DNA from: a virus
Direction: 5' to 3' (one strand)
DNA length: 64,000 nt
IMG/VR virus record: IMGVR_UViG_3300049001_000029
Span: 1 to 64,000 of that record
Shown here: positions 47,933-55,017 of the stretch, piece after piece
How the letters are laid out: each line of letters begins with the position of its first letter
How positions within the stretch are numbered: position 1 is the first letter of the stretch
Translations under genes and position numbers: made by a program
Notes under the pieces: generated by a model
What the model saw: only the letters and a program-made list of their open reading frames with translations
The model's database searches: none
What the model was told of the DNA's origin: nothing

Positions 47933-48107
47933 GATCAAGACTCTGGGAAACTTGCACGTTTTGCGAAACACCGGGGCGGCTGTCCTGGGTCCTTCGTCGG
48001 CAGCCTTTTGCCGCAGTAGCCGCGTGTCGCGGCGCGTGACCTGCGACGATAGCGCCGCATCGTGTCGTCGTTGTCATCTGTGGTTGCCCGGTCGTACTGA
48101 GCCCGGT

Positions 48108-48220
48108 GACCGGTCTTAAGAGACCATGCGACCGGTCTTAAGAGACCGGTGACCATGCGATCAGCGACCATGCGACCTGAGCTCAGTGACCGGTCATCAG
48201 TGATCAGTGACCTGTCGATC
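48108..48220. repeat. Iteron-like repeat cluster
   Basis: GACCGGTCTTAAGAGACC occurs at 48108 and 48130 (22-bp period), the second part of an inverted repeat ACCGGTCT-TAAG-AGACCGGT. GACCATGCGA occurs at 48122, 48151 and 48166. CAGTGA-type repeats follow (48184, 48197, 48204). It lies in the spacer between the leftward late genes and the rightward early region: candidate regulatory, partition or secondary origin site. Confidence 0.6.
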
Positions 48221-48231
48221 AGTGGATGGTG

Positions 48232-48267
48232 TAGACACCTTCAGATAGAAGGTGTACTGTCATACAC
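48232..48267 (+). promoter_or_regulatory. Leaderless promoter P1
   Basis: -35 TAGACA (48232-48237), 17 bp, -10 TACTGT (48255-48260), seven bases, ATG at 48268. The spacer holds ACACCTTC-AGATA-GAAGGTGT, a perfect inverted repeat. Member of the five-promoter family. Confidence 0.8.
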
Positions 48268-48474
48268 ATGACATCAAAGCGCCTCCCTGAGGTCACCAAG
48301 GCCATGTGCAACACTCGATCGACTCGTAACCAGTGGGCTGTCATGCGGGCGTGCGAGCGTTCAGCACGGGTCGCCAAGGACTGCGGCAACACTGAGTTCG
48401 CTGCCATGCAGGAAGACAACGCTGACCGGGCAGCGCGTGAGCTAAACATTCTACTCAAAGGTCGCAAGCACTGA
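48268..48474 (+). CDS. Small early protein, leaderless
   Basis: 68 residues, MTSKRLPEVTKAMCNTRSTR, helical and basic; no family recognised. ATG is seven bases after the P1 -10 box, so translation would start at the 5' end of the mRNA. First gene after the late/early boundary. Confidence 0.65.
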   Translation: MTSKRLPEVTKAMCNTRSTRNQWAVMRACERSARVAKDCGNTEFAAMQEDNADRAARELNILLKGRKH

Positions 48475-48489
48475 CCCAACAGCCACCAT

Positions 48490-48520
48490 GTGCCGGCTAC
48501 TCCATCCGAGTAGTCGGCAC
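48490..48520 (+). terminator. Hairpin between P1 and P2 genes
   Basis: GTGCCGGCTACTC paired with GAGTAGTCGGCAC around CATCC, one G-T mismatch. A nearly identical CTACTC-N5-GAGTAG-TCGGCACA unit lies before P3 (49275-49300), so the hairpin is part of a repeated cassette. Confidence 0.65.
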
Positions 48521-48529
48521 AGTTACGTG

Positions 48530-48565
48530 TGGACACCTTCACTACTGAGGTGTACTGTCATACAC
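48530..48565 (+). promoter_or_regulatory. Leaderless promoter P2
   Basis: -35 TGGACA (48530-48535), 17 bp, -10 TACTGT (48553-48558), seven bases, ATG at 48566. Same sequence CATACAC between -10 and ATG as P1. Confidence 0.8.
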
Positions 48566-48838
48566 ATGCCTCAGTCACCCGAGATGGATCAACTACTGGA
48601 GGAACTGAGCGCGATCGGCGTAGCGCTCGCCGACGCGGATGCGCTCAAGGAACGTCGTGGAGAGATCGTGCGCGCCTTGTTCAACCCAGCGGTCTCGGGC
48701 GTTCGTGCCCCGGTCACCGCGATGTGTGAGGCCCTCGGAGTGACCCGCGAGGCAATCTACAAGATCAGGGACGGTAAGTTGCTGGCACGTAAGCGCCAGC
48801 GCGACGCACGCGAGAAGCTACGCCGTCGAGGGGAATAG
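48566..48838 (+). CDS. HTH early protein (paralogue A)
   Basis: 90 residues from the leaderless ATG at 48566. Two helices, then a helix-turn-helix, VTAMCEALGVTREAIYKIRD, and a basic tail. The same plan occurs in the gene at 52572. It may regulate the promoter family it belongs to. Confidence 0.65.
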   Translation: MPQSPEMDQLLEELSAIGVALADADALKERRGEIVRALFNPAVSGVRAPVTAMCEALGVTREAIYKIRDGKLLARKRQRDAREKLRRRGE

Positions 48839-48860
48839 CTGCGTTTCTGTCAGCTTCGAG

Positions 48861-48904
48861 ACAACCGGTCCGGCGGCGACTCGCCTCGTTGCCGGACCGG
48901 TTGT
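48861..48904 (+). terminator. Hairpin terminator, 14-bp stem
   Basis: ACAACCGGTCCGGC (48861-48874) and its exact inverse (48891-48904). Ends the HTH gene transcript. Confidence 0.7.
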
Positions 48905-48926
48905 GCCCCGCGACATCCTGGCCTCG

Positions 48927-49070
48927 CTAACCTCGACCCAGTGACTGCGGTGACGCACCGTTCTGCCACCGCTCGGGGTGAAACCCTTCGTCGACCAGCC
49001 ACGCCTGCAACTGGGGAGCCAGCACCAAGTCTGGGTCGCCACTCTGCGGAGGCGGCGGGTAGGCCGGTGC
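48927..49070 (-). pseudogene. Remnant of a peptidase C-terminal domain
   Basis: Minus-strand frame without a start reads PAYPPPPQSGDPDLVLAPQL then QAWLVDEGFHPERWQNGASP to TAG. It resembles the tail of the papain-like gene at 52840 (PPVPPVPPGPDIDTDDAKLA, then ALQMWLTAKGFTASN). Probably what is left of a second copy. The rest of 48905-49300 shows no gene. Confidence 0.5.
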
Positions 49071-49307
49071 TCAGTGACCATGTAAGGCCGTGCGTGGTGT
49101 GCGTGCGTGTGCTCGCCGTGTGCGTGTGCATGCACCTGACGGCCTCGTGTGTACATATGGGTCGTGCGGAACAGCGTGAGGCAGCGTGAGAGCGCTCCCG
49201 TGCTGGCCTCTGAGAGCTCGTGTGAGCGCATGCGATTGCTTGGTGGGTGAGTTGTTGTGCCGTGCGTGTATGAGCTACTCCATTAGAGTAGTCGGCACAA
49301 TCATGTG

Positions 49308-49343
49308 TAGACACCTTCACCTAGGAGGTGTAGTGTCCTTCAC
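49308..49343 (+). promoter_or_regulatory. Leaderless promoter P3
   Basis: -35 TAGACA (49308-49313), 17 bp, -10 TAGTGT (49331-49336), seven bases, ATG at 49344. Preceded by the CTACTC/GAGTAG hairpin unit. Confidence 0.8.
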
Positions 49344-49394
49344 ATGACATCGGTGTTGGTCACACGGACCAGGAACTCAGGGAGCACACGATGA
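49344..49394 (+). CDS. 16-aa leader peptide
   Basis: Leaderless ATG of P3 reads MTSVLVTRTRNSGSTR; its TGA overlaps the next ATG as ATGA (CGATGACG). Translation of the leader probably drives the two coupled genes behind it. Confidence 0.55.
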   Translation: MTSVLVTRTRNSGSTR

Positions 49395-49594
49395 CGATCC
49401 TCTACACACCGAAGTGGGAAGACACCACTGAGTTGGTCGATGGCGACCTGTGCGACATCACCTTGTGTACTCGTGATGGTCGTAAGCGGTACTGCGGTCA
49501 GACAGCAGTGCGTGCAGCTGTCGATGTGGACGGCATTAGCACCCGCATCCTCTGCCAGAACCACGCCGACCTGTACTTCCCCAACCACCGATGA
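49391..49594 (+). CDS. Small Cys-rich protein before RuvB-like gene
   Basis: 67 residues with CDITLC, YCGQ and CQNH, a possible zinc ribbon. Coupled at both ends (ATGA). Not recognised; its tie to the RuvB-like ATPase suggests a partner protein. Confidence 0.6.
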   Translation: MTILYTPKWEDTTELVDGDLCDITLCTRDGRKRYCGQTAVRAAVDVDGISTRILCQNHADLYFPNHR

Positions 49595-50802
49595 CTCTGT
49601 ACCTGGACAGTGGCGATGACTGCCGCTACCGGATCGCTGATAGCGGCGGTCAGGTCACTGTCACTCCGCTCAACACCGCGTCACTGCACCGCTACAACCG
49701 AGAGGGACTGTCCACGATGACCGAGCTTGCCGACATCGCTAAGAAGTTGGGCATGCGTGTGAGTGCTACTGCGAAACCGAAACCTGCGGAGCAGGCGCCG
49801 GCGGTGAAGTCGAAGGCGATCCGCCCTGAGGACATCACGGAGATGGTGGGTCAGGACAAGGTGCGGGTGCAGATGATGCTCGAAGCACAGGCAGCGATGA
49901 CGGAGCGCGAGGAGGGCAGCGAGACCGCGATGCCGCCTCACACGTTGCTGTCCGGTCCGCGTGGTACCGGTAAGACGACGCTAGCCAAGATCACAGCGTC
50001 GCTGATCGGTGGCCGGCTGGTTGAGACCACCGCATCGGCTGTGTCCGAGGTGAAGGTGTTGGCCCGCAAGCTGGGCACGCTTGAGGACAACGACGTCCTG
50101 TTCATCGACGAAATCCACGGTCTGCCACGGACAGCCCAGGAGCTGCTGTACACGGCGATGGAAGACGGCGTGATCTCGGTCAAGGCCGGTGAGGGTGCCG
50201 ACGTCAAGACCATCAACGTCCAGTTGAAGCGGTTCGTACTGGTCGGTGCAACCACGATCCTTGGTAAGCTGGAAGGTCCGATGGTGTCCCGGTTCGGCCT
50301 GGTCGGGAAACTCACCTACTACCGCGACGACGAGCTGCTGACCATCATCACGCGAGCCGCTGAAAAGCGCCGTACCAAGATCGACGACGACGCTGCTAGC
50401 GCACTGGCGGTCAGGTCGAAAGGTACGCCCAGAATCGCTCTGAGCCTGCTGGCCAAGTGCCGTGCGTACGTCATCGGGATGAACCGCACCAGCGACGTAC
50501 CGATCACGCTGCCCGATGTGGACTCGACGCTAGCGCTGCACGGTGTCGACGAGCTCGGCCTGGAATCCGATGAGCGCGCCGTACTCGATGCGTTGTGTTC
50601 GCCTGTGAATGCTGGCCGGCCGATGGGTGTGAAGAACGTCGCGGCGGTGACCGGGATGGATGAGTCGACGGTGGAGCAGATCGAGCCGCTGTTGCTGCGG
50701 CTTGCGCTGATGGTTCGCACGAGTCGTGGTCGCAAGGCGACGAAGAGCGGCTACGTGCACATGAAGCTGGAGCCGCCGGTGGATGCTGGTATCGAGATGT
50801 AA
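49591..50802 (+). CDS. RuvB-like Holliday-junction ATPase
   Basis: 403 residues (or 361 from ATG 49717, which also has AGAGGGA upstream). Clear AAA+ RuvB pattern: EMVGQDKVRVQMMLEAQAAM, Walker A GPRGTGKT (122-129), Walker B VLFIDEIHGL (~169-178), sensor 1 GATT (219-222), Arg finger in VSRFGLVG (R234), sensor 2 GTPRIA (278-283), then the RuvB winged-helix end. The ~40-residue N-terminal extension is unusual. RuvB pumps branch migration with RuvA; no RuvA or RuvC gene is visible here. Rare in phages. Confidence 0.85.
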   Translation: MTLYLDSGDDCRYRIADSGGQVTVTPLNTASLHRYNREGLSTMTELADIAKKLGMRVSATAKPKPAEQAPAVKSKAIRPEDITEMVGQDKVRVQMMLEAQAAMTEREEGSETAMPPHTLLSGPRGTGKTTLAKITASLIGGRLVETTASAVSEVKVLARKLGTLEDNDVLFIDEIHGLPRTAQELLYTAMEDGVISVKAGEGADVKTINVQLKRFVLVGATTILGKLEGPMVSRFGLVGKLTYYRDDELLTIITRAAEKRRTKIDDDAASALAVRSKGTPRIALSLLAKCRAYVIGMNRTSDVPITLPDVDSTLALHGVDELGLESDERAVLDALCSPVNAGRPMGVKNVAAVTGMDESTVEQIEPLLLRLALMVRTSRGRKATKSGYVHMKLEPPVDAGIEM

Positions 50803-50805
50803 GCG

Positions 50806-50844
50806 AGAACCCGCCCAGTGCCAAACTGGGCGGGTTCTTCTCTT
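50806..50844 (+). terminator. Rho-independent terminator
   Basis: AGAACCCGCCCAGT-gccaa-ACTGGGCGGGTTCT, 14-bp perfect stem, then TCTCTT. Ends the RuvB-like operon. Confidence 0.85.
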
Positions 50845-50853
50845 GTCAGGGTG

Positions 50854-50889
50854 TAGACGTCTTCGCTACTGGGGTGTATCGTCCTTCAT
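50854..50889 (+). promoter_or_regulatory. Leaderless promoter P4
   Basis: -35 TAGACG (50854-50859), 17 bp, -10 TATCGT (50877-50882), seven bases, ATG at 50890. Most diverged member; its inverted repeat is weak. Confidence 0.75.
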
Positions 50890-51111
50890 ATGACGAAGAA
50901 TGAGATCGCAGCCGAGTTCATCACTATGGTTAACGATACACTCTTCATTACTCACGACTGGGAGATCAGCGTAGAGACTCACTTCGGTGAATGGATGGTC
51001 GCGGACCGTGGCAAAAACGTGACACTGTTCAGCGATCTAGACGAAGCTCTCCTCTGGGCGATCAAGTTCCACAACGGTGAAGCGCGAGTCCGCAACGGTC
51101 GTCCCTGCTGA
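50890..51111 (+). CDS. Small early protein, leaderless
   Basis: 73 residues, MTKNEIAAEFITMVNDTLFI, mixed alpha/beta with LFSDLDEALLWAIKFHNGEA. Not recognised. Seven bases after P4's -10 box. Confidence 0.65.
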   Translation: MTKNEIAAEFITMVNDTLFITHDWEISVETHFGEWMVADRGKNVTLFSDLDEALLWAIKFHNGEARVRNGRPC

Positions 51112-51125
51112 AGCGACTACAAGGC

Positions 51126-51158
51126 AACAACCCCCGACATGGTGTATCGGGGGTTGTT
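51126..51158 (+). terminator. Rho-independent terminator
   Basis: AACAACCCCCGA paired with TCGGGGGTTGTT around a 9-base loop, between two convergent genes; serves both. Confidence 0.75.
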
Positions 51159-51482
51159 CTATGTCTTGGCGCCCTTCTTCTGGTTGCACGGTAGGCACAG
51201 GATCGTCAGGTTGCTGGGTTCGTGCATGAGGTGCGGCGCAACCGAACGCGGCACGATGTGATCGAGGCTGAGCCGTCCTGGTTCGACGGCGTGTGCGTCT
51301 CGTTGGTAGCCGGGACACCACCAGCCGTGCTGTGCAACCCAGGTGTCGATGAGTGTGCGGCGTAGTCGGTCGTGTGTGCGGTCGAGGCCGCGTTTGTGCC
51401 GGCTGGGCTGTTGTGGTGCGCATGCTCGGCAGCGGGTTTGGGTCGTAGGCTGGCCGCATTTTAGGCAGGGTTTGTTTGCCAT
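51159..51482 (-). CDS. HNH endonuclease
   Basis: 107 residues from the ATG at 51482 (MANKPCLKCGQPTTQTRCRA). N-terminal CxxC...CxxC zinc site, then the HNH core LSLDHIVPRSVA ... EPSNLTILCLPCNQKKG. Small phage HNH enzymes often assist packaging or act as homing nucleases. It diverges from P5, whose -35 is only six bases from this start. Confidence 0.8.
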   Translation of the reverse strand: MANKPCLKCGQPTTQTRCRACAPQQPSRHKRGLDRTHDRLRRTLIDTWVAQHGWWCPGYQRDAHAVEPGRLSLDHIVPRSVAPHLMHEPSNLTILCLPCNQKKGAKT

Positions 51483-51487
51483 GGGTG

Positions 51488-51523
51488 TAGACACCTTCAC
51501 ATGACTGGTGTAGTGTCCTTCAC
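51488..51523 (+). promoter_or_regulatory. Leaderless promoter P5
   Basis: -35 TAGACA (51488-51493), 17 bp, -10 TAGTGT (51511-51516), seven bases, ATG at 51524. Confidence 0.8.
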
Positions 51524-51676
51524 ATGACATACGGACTGTGCGAGATCGGAATGGAACGCTACTGTGAAATCTGGGGCGAGAAGGCCATCAACCCCTACAT
51601 CGCGGAGATCGACGGTGAAGAGGTCGAGCAAGTTATCTGCTCACGCTGCTACGACGAACTGTGCAACGACATCTGA
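51524..51676 (+). CDS. 50-aa Cys-rich protein, leaderless
   Basis: Starts MTYGLCEIGMERYCEIWGEK and ends with ICSRCYDELCND: five or six Cys in two groups, probably zinc-binding, acidic overall. Identified by the P5 start context. No family recognised; it resembles the 49391 protein in style. Confidence 0.65.
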   Translation: MTYGLCEIGMERYCEIWGEKAINPYIAEIDGEEVEQVICSRCYDELCNDI

Positions 51677-51759
51677 CCGAGCGTTCTGCATCGCACATCT
51701 CTACTTCGACCTGAGGTGTGCGGTGCAATCCACTCGATCACCCGCCAAGGAGAAACGTC

Positions 51760-52554
51760 ATGCTCAATGCCACATGGACCGGCACGATCAGTTTCGGCCT
51801 GGTGTCAATCCCCGTCAAACTGTTCGCCGCCACCGAAGATCACGGCGTTGAGCTGCACCGTAGCCACGAGACATGCATGGTCGGTGAATACGGCGACGCT
51901 GCTCACCGCGTGAGCCAGCGCATGGTGTGCAAGGACTGCGAAGAGGTTGTACCGTACAGCGACCTGGGCAGTGTGTTCGAGGACAGCGACGGAACCACCG
52001 TGCCCCTGACCAAGGCCGAGCTCGACGGCCTGCCGAACACCAAGACCAAGACCATCGACCTGTGCGAGTTCGTTGACCCTGACGAGATCAATCCGCTCCG
52101 GTTGGGCAAGCCCTACTACGTGCGACCCAACCTCGGAACATTCAAGTCGCCGAAGGCGAACCCCTCGTACGAGCTGTTCGTGCGCACCCTACAGCAGACC
52201 GGTAAGGCTGCGATCGGCTCGCTGGTGATGCGGTCACGAGAGAACCTGGTGGCCATCACCGTGCATGACGGCATGCTGGTGGCCCGTGTGGTCTTGTGGG
52301 CCGACGAGCTCCGTGTGCCGGAGTTCAGTGAGCCCACCGTGCCGGCGACAAGCGTGACCGAGGCTGAGGTGGCGATGGCGGTGAACCTGGTCGACGCGAT
52401 GACCGTCAAATGGGATGTGACGGCGCATGTGGACCGCCGGGACGTGGCGTTGCGGGACCTGATCACCTCGAAGCAGGCACCGGTGGTGGCGTCGCGGCCT
52501 GACGCCCAGATCATCGACCTGTTTGCGCGGGTCAACGCGTCTGTAGCGGGGTGA
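51760..52554 (+). CDS. ku: Ku protein (NHEJ)
   Basis: 264 residues from the ATG at 51760 with AAGGAGAAA upstream. Starts LNATWTGTISFGLVSIPVKL, the hallmark opening of bacterial Ku, and continues with KDCEEVVPYSDLGSVFEDSD, VDPDEINPLRLGKPYYVRPN and MAVNLVDAMTVKWDVTAHVD. Ku rings thread on DNA ends and recruit LigD. Mycobacteriophages Omega and Corndog also encode Ku, which with host LigD closes their short cohesive ends. No ligase gene is visible here, so host LigD is probably used. Confidence 0.9.
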   Translation: MLNATWTGTISFGLVSIPVKLFAATEDHGVELHRSHETCMVGEYGDAAHRVSQRMVCKDCEEVVPYSDLGSVFEDSDGTTVPLTKAELDGLPNTKTKTIDLCEFVDPDEINPLRLGKPYYVRPNLGTFKSPKANPSYELFVRTLQQTGKAAIGSLVMRSRENLVAITVHDGMLVARVVLWADELRVPEFSEPTVPATSVTEAEVAMAVNLVDAMTVKWDVTAHVDRRDVALRDLITSKQAPVVASRPDAQIIDLFARVNASVAG

Positions 52555-52571
52555 GGTATATGCTACTTCAC

Positions 52572-52835
52572 ATGCCACGCCACCAGGATGACGCTGAGCG
52601 CCGTGACGCCCTGATCGCCGCACTAAACGCCGCGCAAGGCGAAGTCATTACCACGAGAAACGCACTCGCAAAGGCGATGACTGAACGGAAAACGATCGTG
52701 CAAGAGTTGTTCAGACTCTACGATCCGGCGCCGATCAGAGCGATGGAAGAGGCCACCCAGATGGACAAGGGCCGGTTGTATCAGATCCGGGATAACCGGC
52801 ACGGCAACGAAGGTAGCCGTCGCCGTGCCGGTTGA
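52572..52835 (+). CDS. HTH early protein (paralogue B)
   Basis: 87 residues, MPRHQDDAERRDALIAALNA, then TRNALAKAMTERKTIVQELF and an HTH-like end (RAMEEATQMDKGRLYQIRDN). Same helix plan and ending as the 48566 protein. TATGCT seven bases before the ATG (52559-52564) repeats the leaderless spacing, though the -35 is not convincing. Confidence 0.65.
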   Translation: MPRHQDDAERRDALIAALNAAQGEVITTRNALAKAMTERKTIVQELFRLYDPAPIRAMEEATQMDKGRLYQIRDNRHGNEGSRRRAG

Positions 52836-52839
52836 ACCC

Positions 52840-53805
52840 CTAGTGACCGTGTACGTGCGGTGGTGTGTTGCTCGCGGTGAAGCCTTTCGCGGTCAGCCAC
52901 ATCTGTAGCGCGGCCGCGAGCTTGGCATCGTCGGTGTCGATGTCCGGTCCAGGCGGCACCGGGGGTACCGGGGGCGTGACGGTCGGGAACGGCGCGGAGG
53001 TTGACCCGGTCAGCGACTGAAAGTCAGCGTTGGCGGTCGCGGTGTCCAGCCCGGATGGTGTCTTGCCGGCCGCTTCCATCAGCTGAGGCAGGATCACCAC
53101 CCAGGATTCATCGAAGTACTTGGCGAACGCGGCGTAGGTGACCTTCTGCACGGCGCCCCAGGTGAGCACATAGATGTAGGTGGCGTCGTAGCCGATCAGC
53201 GGGATCGCGTGACCGCCCACGATCTGCCGACCCGATCGCCCGGTCGGGACATTCCACGGCTGGCCAGCATCGAACTGCGTTTCAAACGCGGCCGGCACTT
53301 CGAGCGCGGCGTAGACGGCACCGAAGTAGCTGATGCTGGTCTTGACCAGGTCCAGGTTGGCGATGTCGATCTGCGCGTACGCGGCCGGCTTGTACCCGGC
53401 CAACCCGTTCTTGACCCACCACTGCAGTACCTGCCGCAGCTCGCATCCGGTGTCGTTTGCGCCGGTGGTGGGGTTGTAACCGGTGATCGCCTCATACGCG
53501 GCGAGGGTTTGCTTTGACGTGACCGGGGCGGGTGCGTTGAGTGCGTACCAAGCGACCTGGTCGACCATGTGCGCCGCGCTGGCAACGGTGCAGTCGCCGC
53601 AGCCTTCGTAGCCGGGTGCGATGGAGTTGTCGGGGCCGTTGGCTAGCATCCCCCAACTGGCGGCGGGAACCTGCGAGTACCAGTCCACTGCCACAGGCGG
53701 CGACAGAGCGGCACCCGACGCGCGCAGGTGCACACGCGGCTTTGAGGTGTCCTGCGGCAGCCGGCCGTAGCGCTTGGTGGGGGTTGGGCTAGCAAACAGC
53801 GCCAT
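52840..53805 (-). CDS. Papain/C39-like cysteine peptidase
   Basis: 321 residues. Catalytic-looking Cys72 in GYEGCGDCTVASAAHMVDQV (the GDC motif followed by an Ala helix) and His199 in RQIVGGHAIPLIGYD, with TWG (~216) in place of the usual NSWG. Pro-rich linker (~280) and a C-terminal ~45-residue module (KLAAALQMWLTAKGFTASNT). Similar actinophage genes sit near lysis or accessory loci. It could process a protein or cleave cell-wall peptides. Confidence 0.65.
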   Translation of the reverse strand: MALFASPTPTKRYGRLPQDTSKPRVHLRASGAALSPPVAVDWYSQVPAASWGMLANGPDNSIAPGYEGCGDCTVASAAHMVDQVAWYALNAPAPVTSKQTLAAYEAITGYNPTTGANDTGCELRQVLQWWVKNGLAGYKPAAYAQIDIANLDLVKTSISYFGAVYAALEVPAAFETQFDAGQPWNVPTGRSGRQIVGGHAIPLIGYDATYIYVLTWGAVQKVTYAAFAKYFDESWVVILPQLMEAAGKTPSGLDTATANADFQSLTGSTSAPFPTVTPPVPPVPPGPDIDTDDAKLAAALQMWLTAKGFTASNTPPHVHGH

Positions 53806-54040
53806 CGAGTGTTCCTCCCGTTTCCGCGACTAGCATGAGCCACGCTCTGCGGTCTAAAAGTCGGTCAATGTCTATGCGGTAGCTAGCCACGTAGTCGACG
53901 TGGCTACCGGTGGGGATCGCGGCTATGCGTTTCGACAGCATGCGGATCACCGCGTCAACGGACTCCAGGCTGTCGACCGCGTAGTACTCGTTGCCGAGGT
54001 TGCATTTCATGGCGAACTGGGGGTCGGTGGTTCTGGACAC
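53789..54040 (-). CDS. Hypothetical protein (83 aa)
   Basis: MSRTTDPQFAMKCNLGNEYY followed by YAVDSLESVDAVIRMLSKRI and helical end. Overlaps the peptidase start by 17 bases, so co-transcribed. Not recognised. Confidence 0.6.
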   Translation of the reverse strand: MSRTTDPQFAMKCNLGNEYYAVDSLESVDAVIRMLSKRIAAIPTGSHVDYVASYRIDIDRLLDRRAWLMLVAETGGTLDGAVC

Positions 54041-54053
54041 GCACGACCTCCGC

Positions 54054-54707
54054 TCAGATGCGACAGCCGTTCGAGCCGGTCAGCGGCCCAACCGTCACAG
54101 GCTCACCGGCAGGCGGATTCAGAATGACAGTCGCTTTACCCGTGTAGGAGTTCATGCATTTGTCGGAGGAGGATTTGGAGAATCCTTGTCCCCCCACCCA
54201 CAAGTCGAAATGCTTCCCGGACATCTTTGTGGCGCCGGAATCCTCCACAATGAAGTAGCGCTTCACCTTGGCCACATAGATGCGTGTACCTTTTGCCGTC
54301 TCCATTCCGGAGCCGGAGTGGCCGGGTACCGCTGTGGTGATCGGGTCGGCGTACGTGCCTTGGCCGCCCGCGACCTTGTGGAGCACGCTGCAACACACAG
54401 TAGCGGATGATGGCGGTGTGTTGTCTTGGAAGGAGAAGCCCGTTATATCAGCCGTGATGGTTTGCGCTGTACCAGTGGGGATGGTTCCGCCGGTGACGGG
54501 TGCTCCCGCGTCCCCGGCGTCTGTGCTATCACCACTCGCAGCTCCGTTGGCATCTGTCGACGTCTCGGAGGATTGGGATGAACTTGAGCCGTGGTGGTGA
54601 TGTCTGTGGTGCGACGAGGCGAGCGCCGGTGAGGCGGCTACGAGCCCGGCACAGGCGATGACGCCGACGAATGCGAGGACTTTGCGGGGGGATGGCAGGC
54701 ACAGCAT
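54054..54707 (-). CDS. Secreted double-psi beta-barrel-like protein
   Basis: 217 residues. Signal peptide (VLAFVGVIACAGLVAASPAL), a His/Ser-rich spacer (SSHHRHHHHGSSSSQSS), then a DPBB-like domain: ITGFSFQDNTPPSSATVCCS, GQGTYADPITTAVPGHSGSG, GTRIYVAKVKRYFIVEDSGA, HFDLWVGGQG, ending CMNSYTGKATVILNPPAGEP. Domains of this kind occur in secreted actinobacterial and fungal proteins. Unusual cargo for a phage. Confidence 0.65.
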   Translation of the reverse strand: MLCLPSPRKVLAFVGVIACAGLVAASPALASSHHRHHHHGSSSSQSSETSTDANGAASGDSTDAGDAGAPVTGGTIPTGTAQTITADITGFSFQDNTPPSSATVCCSVLHKVAGGQGTYADPITTAVPGHSGSGMETAKGTRIYVAKVKRYFIVEDSGATKMSGKHFDLWVGGQGFSKSSSDKCMNSYTGKATVILNPPAGEPVTVGPLTGSNGCRI

Positions 54708-54739
54708 GGTGCACCGTCCAAAGAATCATGGTCTAGGGC

Positions 54740-54776
54740 TTGAGAAGTCAGACAAAGTGCTGGTAGAGTACTTCTT
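54740..54776 (+). promoter_or_regulatory. Related leaderless promoter
   Basis: -35 TTGAGA (54740-54745), 18 bp, -10 TAGAGT (54764-54769), seven bases, ATG at 54777. Same -10 to ATG distance as P1-P5 but without their operator. Confidence 0.55.
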
Positions 54777-54974
54777 ATGACGCAGACGACGCAGAGCGAA
54801 ACCGCCGCCCCGACATACACGATTACCCGCGAGCGTGTTACCTGGATTCGTGACGGAAAACTTGGCAGGTCGCGTATCACGCACCCTGTTGTGTGGCTTG
54901 TTGCCGAAAATGGCAAGGACATCAAATACTTCGACACAAAGGGTGACGCACAGGAGTGGATTAAGGCCCAGTAG
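54777..54974 (+). CDS. Small protein (65 aa), leaderless
   Basis: MTQTTQSETAAPTYTITRER then beta-rich (ITHPVVWLVAENGKDIKYFD). No family recognised. Start seven bases after a -10 box. Confidence 0.6.
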   Translation: MTQTTQSETAAPTYTITRERVTWIRDGKLGRSRITHPVVWLVAENGKDIKYFDTKGDAQEWIKAQ

Positions 54975-55017
54975 TCATGACCATAGTCACTGGCCTGCCA
55001 CACAATAGGGAGGTAGC

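Noticed and set aside
48941-49189. 82-aa plus-strand ORF between P2 and P3
   Set aside because: Antisense to the peptidase-like remnant, rich in Arg/Val/Cys runs from GTGCGTGTG-type repeats; no start signal of the promoter family.
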